Source: Marinilabiliaceae bacterium JC017
GTDB taxonomy: Bacteria > Bacteroidota > Bacteroidia > Bacteroidales > Marinilabiliaceae
Assembly (NCBI GenBank): GCA_004296775.1
Contig: RHGE01000020.1
Span: 23,312-87,311 of the forward strand
DNA length: 64,000 bases
Direction of reading: 5' to 3'
Shown piece by piece: positions 52,481 through 61,086 of the stretch (positions are counted from its first letter, which is position 1; every line of letters begins with the position of its first letter). The notes under the pieces were generated by a model, which ran no database searches, was not told the origin of the DNA, and was given only the letters and a program-made list of their open reading frames with translations. The position numbers and the translations under genes are program-made.

Positions 52481-54127
52481 TTAAAAACCAAAGTTTAACC
52501 CGAATGAGAAGAAGTGTTCACCTTCCATATAAAAGGGAGCTGTATACAACGCTTTATCTGCTCCACTGGCACGACTGTTTTCATATTCCGCTACAAGATA
52601 CCCATCGTTAATTATCTGGTATAATACCCTCATTTTTAATTTCTCGTCCTTCCATCTCACCTCATTCATATAGGGTAATCCCCAACGCGGTTCGTCAGGA
52701 TTAATTTCAGGATGTTGATCAATTTCCCCCTCCCGAATAATCGACTGATAATCTTTCCCTTTTTTTGCCTTGGTATATGACACAGAAAGATTCAGACCTC
52801 GAAGAGGCTTAACCCGTACAGCCATAAAAAGTTCTTCTGTATTATCTTTTAAATAATGCCCCATTGTGTAACTATTACTTTCAAAAGTAGTTGTAGGGAT
52901 AACATGTTGATAAACCATGGGATTGGTCCGGGTGTACTCCACTGTAAAGCTTGTATTGGGAAATAAGTCAGTCACCCTGGCACCCCCCTTAATACTGATA
53001 TAATTGGAGTGTTCCTTTGTGTCAAACATTCTGTTGATGGATATTTCATCAATGAATAAAGAAGTATAAAGATGAAGGTGTTTAATTTGCCGGCTACTAA
53101 TATCAAAGTACATCTGCCCATTATGCCCAACTGCATTACTCCCCGAATTATAGGTGTGATCTGCACTTTTGTAAAACATGAATGGAATAAGAAAGACCGG
53201 ATTTACATTCGTATCACCATAAACCATTGAATTACCAAAAGAAAAATACAGTTTGCGCCAAGGTTTAAAAGTGAAAATATTTGCCGCCATATATTTATTG
53301 GCATATACTTTTCGGGTACCGTCATAATATTGATAAGATCTCAAACTATCAACAACCTCACTTACCAACCAGCCATGCACATAATTGAATTCAAACCAAT
53401 GAACAGGTTGCATTTTAAATGAGATAAAAGCGAAGGAAGGTGTATGACCAGAATAGATATTGGATCCGTTATAATTATTTCCCCATACAAAGTGATCCTT
53501 ATGGATGCCTACACTTCCCCATTTCCAGGTATACGTCAAGCCACCACGAGCCTCACTATAATCCTGCTTACCATCATCTCCTTTGTAAACAGCCCCCCGA
53601 CGCTGAGTAAGAATAGATGGCCCGCCCAGCACTTTACTTTCATGATTATCACGAAGGCTGGCATAAAAGCCAAAATGTTTCCCCACCGATCCGAATACTT
53701 CGGCTCCATTCCATCGATGATAGATTAACTCTTCTCCACTATGGAACATCTGAACGCCGAGAATAGGATTAACTGTAAACTTAAACAACGAATCACTGTG
53801 ATAAAAAATATCAAATCGTTTATCAAAGTCCTTCCCGATGGTTAGCTCCTTATTAAAATCCTTCAGATAGAAGGCCAGATCCTTTCTTTGTCTTGGGGTT
53901 AAGCCTGAGGAATTAGATGCATCTTGTAACAGGTGAGCTATTTTTTCACGCGAAAAAGGTTTTACAGCAGTATTAATATCAATAACTCCATTGTTAGCTA
54001 ACTCATCAAGAAAATCATATAAGGATTCATTATCCACATGATACAACACTTCTTGACTGAAAGAGGAAGTCGTGAAAGAGATTAATAATAAAAGAACTAA
54101 AGTCAAAAAATAATTCCTGTGCTTCAT
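52481..54127 (-). CDS. Wzi-family capsule assembly/outer-membrane beta-barrel protein
   Basis: A 548-residue exported protein (signal about 1-25, ending SSFSQ). A short helical N-terminal part (EVLYHVDNESLYDFLDELAN...) precedes many amphipathic strands rich in Tyr, Trp and Phe, and ends ...FSFGLNFGF with a terminal Phe, typical of outer-membrane barrels. The layout suits the capsule assembly protein Wzi family (PF14052-like). Wzi anchors capsular polysaccharide at the cell surface. Its position directly upstream of the wbp-like genes supports this. The family call is from pattern, not a search. Confidence 0.75.
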   Translation of the reverse strand: MKHRNYFLTLVLLLLISFTTSSFSQEVLYHVDNESLYDFLDELANNGVIDINTAVKPFSREKIAHLLQDASNSSGLTPRQRKDLAFYLKDFNKELTIGKDFDKRFDIFYHSDSLFKFTVNPILGVQMFHSGEELIYHRWNGAEVFGSVGKHFGFYASLRDNHESKVLGGPSILTQRRGAVYKGDDGKQDYSEARGGLTYTWKWGSVGIHKDHFVWGNNYNGSNIYSGHTPSFAFISFKMQPVHWFEFNYVHGWLVSEVVDSLRSYQYYDGTRKVYANKYMAANIFTFKPWRKLYFSFGNSMVYGDTNVNPVFLIPFMFYKSADHTYNSGSNAVGHNGQMYFDISSRQIKHLHLYTSLFIDEISINRMFDTKEHSNYISIKGGARVTDLFPNTSFTVEYTRTNPMVYQHVIPTTTFESNSYTMGHYLKDNTEELFMAVRVKPLRGLNLSVSYTKAKKGKDYQSIIREGEIDQHPEINPDEPRWGLPYMNEVRWKDEKLKMRVLYQIINDGYLVAEYENSRASGADKALYTAPFYMEGEHFFSFGLNFGF

Positions 54128-54147
54128 CGATTGTGGTTATTTACGAC

Positions 54148-55182
54148 TTACTGACTGCGTGCGCCTTTAAAAACAATGTTACTCACTATTCTAAAAAAAT
54201 AACTAACATCGGTTTTGAACGGTTCTTTCTCATAGGCATCCAGATAACGCTTTTCCGACTCCAATATTTCTTCAAAATTAGCCGGCATATCAGCATAATA
54301 AGGAGGCAACAGCCCCGGCTTATGCCTCAATCGTTTATCCATCATCTCTTTGGTATATAATCCCAAATAATGCTTACTCAGAGGCCTTACCCCCACTAAC
54401 TTTAAATCACCACAAAACCAATTATAAATCATTGGTGTTTCATCCAACCAAAACTTCCGGAGTAATTTCCCAACCCGCGTAATCCGATAATCATTCTCTA
54501 TTTTCCCATTCGTTTGCAAGTGGTGTTTATTATACATATACTCCTGAATAAACTCCGAATAGGGTGCCATCGTTCTTATTTTATACACCCGAATCACCCT
54601 TCCATCTTTTCCTACTCGTTGCATCTTCAATAACGGCCCATAGGATGGTGTTCCCGTTTGAGCTGGAACCTGCATTTTTTTTACCGCAAAACAGAGTAAA
54701 TTCCCAATCACCTTAAGTTCTATCACAGAGAACCCGGCATAGTAGAGACGACCAATAGCTTCTGGTTTTGAAATAACCCTATTCCTTCCATCTGTTATAA
54801 AAAAATAAAACCAACTGGTTAGTATTAATTTTGGAAACACCCGCTTAAACACATAATCCATTGCCAGGTACAAATAACACAAAACAGGCGGAAACTTTTT
54901 AAGAAGCCGTCGCTTCCTCAGATCTCTTGACTCTACACAGCCTACAAAAATGCCATCCTTAGAGAGCTTACTATTAACATCAGCAAAAAAAGAATCGATA
55001 TTTCGGATATCATTAATCTTATTCAAATTAACAATTACCTTAAAAGCATTCCGGGATTGATTCTTAATATTGAAACTTTTCGTTGTGGCAACCACTAATG
55101 TATCCTCCGCCTTGACATCCCCAAAGCGAGAAATAAAATCAAATAATTCTTTTCCCGAGACCTTTAAAATCAATGATTTCAT
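54148..55182 (-). CDS. bacterial sugar transferase (initiating glycosyl-1-phosphate transferase type)
   Basis: A 344-residue protein starting at ATG 55182 (MKSLILKVSG; a GTG three codons upstream is also open). The C-terminal part carries PF02397 motifs: PLLKMQRVGKDGRVIRVYKIRTM, then ITRVGKLLRKFWLDETPMIYNWFCGDLKLVGVRPL and the RHKPGLLPPYYAD segment. These enzymes load the first sugar phosphate onto undecaprenyl phosphate. Unlike WcaJ there is no five-helix N-terminal domain; an unrecognised soluble-looking N-terminal part of about 115 residues precedes a membrane helix. It is 20 nt upstream of the Wzi-like gene. Confidence 0.85.
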   Translation of the reverse strand: MKSLILKVSGKELFDFISRFGDVKAEDTLVVATTKSFNIKNQSRNAFKVIVNLNKINDIRNIDSFFADVNSKLSKDGIFVGCVESRDLRKRRLLKKFPPVLCYLYLAMDYVFKRVFPKLILTSWFYFFITDGRNRVISKPEAIGRLYYAGFSVIELKVIGNLLCFAVKKMQVPAQTGTPSYGPLLKMQRVGKDGRVIRVYKIRTMAPYSEFIQEYMYNKHHLQTNGKIENDYRITRVGKLLRKFWLDETPMIYNWFCGDLKLVGVRPLSKHYLGLYTKEMMDKRLRHKPGLLPPYYADMPANFEEILESEKRYLDAYEKEPFKTDVSYFFRIVSNIVFKGARSQ

Positions 55183-55458
55183 AAATACCACTATTCCTGA
55201 CCAAAAGAACTGCCGACTAACATCCGGGTTAAGTCTTTCTTTTCAATTGAAAAAACAACAACACAATCTTAATATCTCTACAAACTAAAGTATTAAAAAC
55301 AACGCCTATATAGAAATGCTAACTACCTCAAAATCGATCCAATTAAAAATACCCAAAACGTATTACCAATCCCTAATCAGTAAAAACTCAACTTTCAGTT
55401 CTTAAATCGACCTGTTAACCAAAAAGAAAATGCAGGCAATAAAATTTGACGAATCATC

Positions 55459-56529
55459 TCAGTAAGTAACCGAATGGCTTTTTCTAACACAATGATGCAG
55501 GTCGTGATAAGTCTCAATAAATTGAACCATAAAGGCTGTCACATCAATTTTATCAAGAATAATAGAGTTACTTTTCTGTTGCTGCTGTTTCCTGCATCCC
55601 CTATCCATCAAAATACGATCAATGCTCCTCAGAATTTTATCTCTTTCCTGAGGACTGCAACCAGTTACCATTCCATAGGATTTCTCCTGATCCCGGGTAT
55701 AACCTCTTCCCACCGGATCAATAAAAACAGCAGGTGTTCCCATAACAGCTGCCTCACTTGACATGGTAGCACTTTCGGCAACCAATAAAGAAGAGAAATA
55801 CATGACCGAATGAATCACCTCCGAAGGTAAATGGAGTCTGAAAGGCTCCAAATCATCCGGCAGGCTGCATTCCGATGAAATAAAAACCGGTCCGTATTGT
55901 AAAAGCCGATTAACAATATCACGTTTGTTGTCATCGGTCAAGCCGAAAAGCCCAATATCATGTACAGCCTTCCAATCCACAAACCGGACTAAAGAATAAA
56001 CCTCATCCCTTTTCACTCCCAATTGTTTGATCACGGTAGCATCAGGTAAAAAATAATTGGGATGCAAATAACACAACTCCATGTACCCATTAAAACGAAC
56101 GTGCTTCTTACCCAAATTCCGTTCATAAGAATCAGGCGTTAAGATAACGTCTGTAAAGGGCAGATAAAATCGCTGGTATACCCCTGACACCTCGGTATCA
56201 CTAAATACCAGGTGTGGTTTTCTAAACAAAAAACTAGCTGGTCCGGTATAAATAGTCCCAAAATCAAGAAATAGATCGGGTTTAAATTTGAAAGCCTGAA
56301 ACCATAACCTGATACAGCTTAATAGCAGATAAAGACTTTTCCCCAAAATGGTCTTCCCCCCTGTACCCCGGTTATAATAAGGCAGGTTATAAGCCTCCAA
56401 TAACTCAAAGACATGCTCTCGTTTTCTGGCAGAAATAAAAAACAGATGTCCTTTCTGTTGCATTATCTGGATAAAATTCCTGAAATAGTGCACATGAGCA
56501 GGATGACCTATATCAATAAAAATGCGCAT
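55459..56529 (-). CDS. DUF354 family glycosyltransferase-like protein
   Basis: A 356-residue GT-B-like protein. MRIFIDIGHPAHVHYFRNFIQ is the DUF354 signature, related to UDP-GlcNAc 2-epimerase and MurG-type folds. DTEVSGVYQRFYLPFTDVILTP and the late SSLLVAESATMSSEAAVMGTPAVF (donor-binding Glu) support a nucleotide-sugar-dependent enzyme. The product is unknown. It is the last gene of a four-gene run with gaps of 3 nt, 3 nt and an 8-nt overlap, probably assembling the polysaccharide repeat unit. The following 267-nt gap separates it from the sugar transferase. Confidence 0.85.
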   Translation of the reverse strand: MRIFIDIGHPAHVHYFRNFIQIMQQKGHLFFISARKREHVFELLEAYNLPYYNRGTGGKTILGKSLYLLLSCIRLWFQAFKFKPDLFLDFGTIYTGPASFLFRKPHLVFSDTEVSGVYQRFYLPFTDVILTPDSYERNLGKKHVRFNGYMELCYLHPNYFLPDATVIKQLGVKRDEVYSLVRFVDWKAVHDIGLFGLTDDNKRDIVNRLLQYGPVFISSECSLPDDLEPFRLHLPSEVIHSVMYFSSLLVAESATMSSEAAVMGTPAVFIDPVGRGYTRDQEKSYGMVTGCSPQERDKILRSIDRILMDRGCRKQQQQKSNSIILDKIDVTAFMVQFIETYHDLHHCVRKSHSVTY

Positions 56530-56532
56530 TTT

Positions 56533-57549
56533 CTAATGTTTAATCATGCGATACAACTTGATAGCAAAAACACCCACATACCAAAGCGGGTAAGCATACA
56601 CCTTTCTGAAACGCCCCGACTCAAACAACTGTCCGCCAAAACTATTTTTAAAATCACGCACCCCATAGGGTTCCCCCGGTCGACCAGCCCCACCAAAGTC
56701 AAAAAGTTTATACCCTTCACTTTTCATGGCCAGAAGAGTTTTCCATTGAATAAAATCATTCGGCCGGAGATTCAACGACTTATCAAGACTTCCCGTATAC
56801 CATTCATACGCCCGCCCTTTGTAGGTTAGCATCACAACTGCTCCAACAATTGATTCACGATACCCGGCCAAATACATTTTCGCATAATCCCTCTTTACCA
56901 AAATATTATAAATGGCATGAAACAAGGATGCATCAGCTAACGGAAGTCCTTTTTTCTTATACAGCCGTTTTAAAACCTTATATACCTTCTCCACCTGATC
57001 AGTGGTTGTTACCTCAATGAATTCAAGGCCGGTCTTCAGCGCTTTTTTGATATTTCGCCGCCGGGAAGGAGAAACTTTTCGCCAAAGGATACCTTCAGAC
57101 ACAGACAAATCAATGGTAATATTCAGGTGTGGCAAATAAGCATACCCATTCTGACCAAATATCTTTTTCCGGATTTGAGCAGACATATAAAGATTACGAA
57201 ACTCACCATAAACCGCCATTCCTTGATAGGCTTGATTGAACGACTCCAGAATAAAACTGGTAAGCGACGGATCATTATCTACCACCAATGGTCCTCCCCA
57301 AATAATAATTCGCGAGGTAAAAAACCCAAGAGGACCTCTGGTTTGACTTATACACACAGCCAACAAAATACCAACCAGCTGGTCATCATGCTTACAAATG
57401 GTCATCAAGGGTTCATAATTTTTGGTGGCCTGATAAACACGGTACATTTCCGGAGTCTGAAAAATATTCCCCTGCGGATGGTTACTAATGAAATCTGACC
57501 ACTCCTCTTCGCTTATAGCTCCCATGTTATAAAACGCCTGAAAACCCAT
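56533..57549 (-). CDS. FemAB/GNAT-like aminoacyl or acyl transferase
   Basis: A 338-residue protein with two GNAT-like lobes. The N-terminal WSDFISNHPQGNIFQTPEMYRVYQ and the C-terminal YEWYTGSLDKSLNLRPNDFIQWKTLLAMKSEGYKLFDFGGAGRPGEPYGVRDFKNSFGG match the FemAB-related group found in exopolysaccharide clusters. FemAB proteins add amino acids from aminoacyl-tRNA to peptidoglycan; cluster-associated homologues may decorate glycans with amino acids. Which applies here cannot be told. Confidence 0.85.
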   Translation of the reverse strand: MGFQAFYNMGAISEEEWSDFISNHPQGNIFQTPEMYRVYQATKNYEPLMTICKHDDQLVGILLAVCISQTRGPLGFFTSRIIIWGGPLVVDNDPSLTSFILESFNQAYQGMAVYGEFRNLYMSAQIRKKIFGQNGYAYLPHLNITIDLSVSEGILWRKVSPSRRRNIKKALKTGLEFIEVTTTDQVEKVYKVLKRLYKKKGLPLADASLFHAIYNILVKRDYAKMYLAGYRESIVGAVVMLTYKGRAYEWYTGSLDKSLNLRPNDFIQWKTLLAMKSEGYKLFDFGGAGRPGEPYGVRDFKNSFGGQLFESGRFRKVYAYPLWYVGVFAIKLYRMIKH

Positions 57550-57552
57550 ATC

Positions 57553-58311
57553 CTATGATCTGAAAAGAAAATATTTAACCGGATTCTTCACATTTTGCCA
57601 CACTAACTGCTTTATCCATGGCAACCAATTATCATCCCAACGCTCCGGATGGATATTGAGCATCACATGTGCCTTTAATTCTTTCTCATCAATAACCCGG
57701 ATTAAATCATTGGTGTGAACGACCTTATGTTTTATCATTTGGCTTAATTTATCCCGACGGTTCACTCTGTCTCCATTCCACCGTCTACCGGTATCGGTAA
57801 AATAATCCCAGATAGCGGGCTTCATCAGCAGATAAGGTTCACCCAAAATCTCCAAATCACCAAAATTGAGGTATTCTAAAATTTTCCGGTTATCAAAAGC
57901 AGATAAGGGGCTGCCCTGCATAGTAATGGTTTTAACAGGAACTAATGTCCTGAGTTGATTCAGATGAGTCACAAAAGTTTCGCGGGCTTTTTGCATATCT
58001 CCTTTCGCCAGCGAGAGATCTTCATAATGATAGCCTATTTCATGGCCCATCTCATGAATGCGACAAATGATATCCGGATCATAGCTACCTTTAACGATGC
58101 GAAAATAGTAGGAAGCTTTCACACCCATGATTTGCTCAATCCGGGCCATGCGAAGAGCATTGCCTGGCCTTCTGTCTACATCATGACGCAGCACGAAAGC
58201 CGGCATGGAAACACCTGACTCACATACATCAGCAAATGTTCGTATTAAACATCGGCTCTTTTGAATGGTATAGAGCAGTTCCTGGTATTTTAAAAGGGTA
58301 AAATCACGCAT
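57553..58311 (-). CDS. polysaccharide deacetylase-like protein
   Basis: A 252-residue protein of the NodB-like superfamily. The ATG at 58311 overlaps the upstream glycosyltransferase stop by 8 nt. FVLRHDVDRRP gives the Asp-x-Asp-type motif 1, and IHEMGHEIGYHYEDLSL the His-x(3)-His metal site. The rest is divergent from classical CE4 esterases, matching the branch found in LPS and exopolysaccharide clusters. It probably removes an N-acetyl group from a sugar of the cluster's product (inference). Confidence 0.82.
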   Translation of the reverse strand: MRDFTLLKYQELLYTIQKSRCLIRTFADVCESGVSMPAFVLRHDVDRRPGNALRMARIEQIMGVKASYYFRIVKGSYDPDIICRIHEMGHEIGYHYEDLSLAKGDMQKARETFVTHLNQLRTLVPVKTITMQGSPLSAFDNRKILEYLNFGDLEILGEPYLLMKPAIWDYFTDTGRRWNGDRVNRRDKLSQMIKHKVVHTNDLIRVIDEKELKAHVMLNIHPERWDDNWLPWIKQLVWQNVKNPVKYFLFRS

Positions 58312-59251
58312 GTTTGATAGCTGACTGGTAAATATTGACAAGTTTCCGACTAATTCGCTTCATATCGTAATTTCTCATCTTCTCCCTTCCCCTGGTGCGA
58401 CCACCGAAAAGAAACGCTTTTTCAATGCCCAGAGCCAAATCAACGGGAGAGGACCGACAGACAAAACACCCGGCGACCCCATCTACCATATCCCTGACAT
58501 CACCCACATCGGTAGAAACCACAGGTAACCCGCAGGCCATGGCCTCTTTTACCACATTGGGGGAGCCTTCATAGGCCGAAGTCAGTAACAAAACCTTAGC
58601 CGCGGAATAATAAAGGGGTAACTGATCAGTACTCACGCGATTAACCACATGCAACTCCGCATCTCTCTCCGGCAAAAACTGAAAAGCCGCACAGGCTAGC
58701 TCAAATTGTTTCTCCTTCCTGTCCGGGTCGGAAACCCAAATGATGTGTTTTCCGCCTATTGGCCAAATTTTATTTATAGCCCTTTGATCACTCCTATAGG
58801 CAAAATGATTCAGGTCAACGCCATTGGGAAGAATAATGGCGGAAGATAACTTCAGTTCATTACGCATCCGTTCAGATTTCACAATCACATGTTTCCATAA
58901 AAATTTCCCCATGAATAAAACTATTTTCCTTATCCATTGCGACATATAAATATCACTTCCCATGATGGATACCACAAGAGGCTTTGAACCGGCAAGCGCT
59001 GCCGTTATCCCGCTAAATGCATAATGCCCGTGAATAACATCATAATGATGCGCCTTGAGATGTTTGCGTAATAAAAAAACATGCTTAAGATAACCCATAA
59101 TACCTTTCCCTTTTATGTGGTAATAGGTTACCTGATGCCCAATAGCCTTCAATCCGTTGCCCTGGTTATCCACCGCCGGCGAATGCCCATATGGTGTATT
59201 GCCACTGCACACAAAAAGAATAGATAAAGGATGGAAGGATTGATCAGGCAT
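58304..59251 (-). CDS. glycosyltransferase family 4
   Basis: A 315-residue GT-B retaining glycosyltransferase. The acceptor domain opens LSILFVCSGNTPYGHSPAVDNQGNGLKAIGHQV. The donor site carries LLTSAYEGSPNVVKEAMACGLPVVSTDVGDVRDMV, with the E-x(7)-E motif of GT4. It is the first gene of the four-gene run, reading leftward. The donor and acceptor are unknown. Upstream lies the repeat array C region, so its promoter must be within about 180 nt before the array. Confidence 0.92.
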   Translation of the reverse strand: MPDQSFHPLSILFVCSGNTPYGHSPAVDNQGNGLKAIGHQVTYYHIKGKGIMGYLKHVFLLRKHLKAHHYDVIHGHYAFSGITAALAGSKPLVVSIMGSDIYMSQWIRKIVLFMGKFLWKHVIVKSERMRNELKLSSAIILPNGVDLNHFAYRSDQRAINKIWPIGGKHIIWVSDPDRKEKQFELACAAFQFLPERDAELHVVNRVSTDQLPLYYSAAKVLLLTSAYEGSPNVVKEAMACGLPVVSTDVGDVRDMVDGVAGCFVCRSSPVDLALGIEKAFLFGGRTRGREKMRNYDMKRISRKLVNIYQSAIKHA

Positions 59252-59437
59252 ATAACATTATTAACTTTTCCATTTAAAATTACTGAATATTAAAAACCTA
59301 TTTTTCACTGTAGGATGAAGCGCGCTATTTTTTTGATTAACTAGGGAAAGCCAATGAGGAGACAACAGCAGAACCCGATTATGTATAGATCTAATAAAGA
59401 AAACTTCAGGGATATAATTCGAACCTTAACCGAAACC

Positions 59438-59898
59438 TGTCCAACGGGCGGGAAGATATCTGACCGTAGATTGAGAACATTCTGCCGGGCGGGAAACCAT
59501 CTGACCACAGATTAAGAACATTCTGCCGGGTGGGAAACCATCTGACCACAGATTAAGAACATTCCGCCGGGCGAGAAGACATCTGACCGCAGATTGGAAA
59601 CATTCCGCCAGGCGAGAAGACATTTGACCGCAGATTGAGAACATTCCGCCAGGCGAGAAGACTTTTGACCGCAGATTAAGAACATTCCGCCGGGCGAGAA
59701 GACATCTGACCGCAGATTGAGAACATTCCCCTGGGCGAGAAACCAACTGACCACAGATTGGAAACATTCCGCCGGGCGAGAAGACATCTGACCGCAGATT
59801 GAGAACATTCCCCTGGGCGAGAAACCAACTGACCGTAGATTGGAAACATTCCGCAGGGCGGGAAGACATTTGACCGTAGATTGGAAACATTCCCATGG
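59438..59898. repeat. tandem repeat array C, 41-bp period, about 11 units
   Basis: Units begin at 59461 and then every 41 bp without slippage to 59871 (last partial); a degenerate part unit precedes them. Each unit has TGACCGCAGATT or a variant, then GAGAACATTC, then a core such as TTCCGCCGGGCGAGAA that contains CGCC-(A/G)-GGCG. An 82-bp spaced duplication of one variant shows growth by unequal exchange. The array ends 135 bp before the start of the second DUF6261 gene. Long open frames on the minus strand are a periodicity artefact. The rest of 59252-60033 is AT-rich and otherwise empty. Confidence 0.9.
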
Positions 59899-60033
59899 TA
59901 ACCAAAATATCTGTCAACAAAAAAAACTCAACTTCCACTAAACAACTCCCTTGAGTTCTTCGTTATCTGAGATATCGTTTAATAAGAAATGTTGTTTATT
60001 CAAAAAATAGTAGTCATCTAAAAATCGTATTGT

Positions 60034-60762
60034 ATGATCAAAACCATCAATTATTCTTTACTCCTTAGCCGTGTATTATTCACACTGGCACAAAGATGTC
60101 TCACGCTTTATAATGAATTCCTGACAGAAGACAATGGATTAAAGGTGTTCCGTGATAAACTAGCGGAGGTATTCGGACATTATGCACAGGCTTTCGAACG
60201 GGAAACATCCAGTCCTTATACGGAGCGCAAGGCAAATAAGGACAATAAACGCGACAACGCATTTATCGCGTTTCGCACTTATATTGAAGCCTGTAGCTAC
60301 CATGATTTTGAAAACTGGATAGAATATGCAGAAGATATCCTGGCCGTCATTCAAAAACACGGCTGGACGGCTTATAAGTTGGGGTATAAAAAAGAAACTG
60401 CTGCCTTAACCAACTTGGTGAGTGAAATTCGTAACAAACATGAAGTAGCCCTTAATGCGTTATCAGCTGACATTTGGCTGGATGAACTGGAAGCAGCCAA
60501 TGAAGCTTTTGAAGCAGTGAAAAAAGAGAGTGTAACCAACACCACAACTGAGGCTACCATTAGTGAAACACGGCCAGAACTGGAACAAGCCATGCGCTCA
60601 TTATTTACCATGACCGACCTGTTGTACCAAGCCAATCCCACTGATGGCCTGAAAAAACTGATCACCGACCTGAATGAACTGATTTCCCAAACCATGGCCA
60701 CCGCTAAAGCAGCAGCAACCCGCCGCCGCAATCAGGAAACAGAAGCGGCAAAAAATAACTAA
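60034..60762 (+). CDS. DUF6261 family protein (copy 2)
   Basis: A 242-residue helical protein of the same family as the one at 27 kb, although overall identity is low. Shared landmarks are LSADIWLDELEAANEAF (against LNIEAWVNELDEANTLF) and LITDLNELI (against LIREVNQLI), both at matching positions. The C-terminus is rich in Ala, Arg and Lys (TAKAAATRRRNQETEAAKNN), so nucleic acid contact is conceivable but unproven. There is no catalytic motif. Array C lies directly upstream in the same orientation as transcription, and terminators follow. Confidence 0.8.
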   Translation: MIKTINYSLLLSRVLFTLAQRCLTLYNEFLTEDNGLKVFRDKLAEVFGHYAQAFERETSSPYTERKANKDNKRDNAFIAFRTYIEACSYHDFENWIEYAEDILAVIQKHGWTAYKLGYKKETAALTNLVSEIRNKHEVALNALSADIWLDELEAANEAFEAVKKESVTNTTTEATISETRPELEQAMRSLFTMTDLLYQANPTDGLKKLITDLNELISQTMATAKAAATRRRNQETEAAKNN

Positions 60763-60780
60763 TAGTTCATGCCTCACACT

Positions 60781-60809
60781 GGAGTAGCAATACTCCACAT
60801 TCATTTTTT
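60781..60809 (+). terminator. terminator downstream of DUF6261 gene (copy 2)
   Basis: GGAGTA pairs with TACTCC around a GCAA tetraloop, followed within 6 nt by a T8 tract; it lies 18 nt after the stop codon. A second hairpin, AGGCCGTCTC/GAGATGGCCT (60838-60861), follows with T-rich sequence. The remainder of the 324-nt gap to 61087 shows nothing else. Confidence 0.8.
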
Positions 60810-61086
60810 TTAACCTTGAATAAACAACATAGAAAGAAGGCCGTCTCGAAGGAGATGGCCTATTTGTTTTGGCAATATGTGCCTCAATCCTCATTATTAA
60901 AATCAGCAATTATAATTGTAATACAAACCAATTTGGCGAAATGATGGCATCAAGTAAAACCTAAAAATCATTTCATTTCGCAATTCTTCAATAGTTACAC
61001 TAAATATCTGGCTATTATCAACACCTAGGACAGACTATTAAAACAAGGAAATCGTGGAACGTATTATCCGCATATAAGTGACTATT

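Noticed and set aside
59426..59938. Minus-strand open frames of 98-170 codons across array C
   Set aside because: Same periodicity artefact: all frames read rotations of the same 41-bp unit, with no plausible start context.
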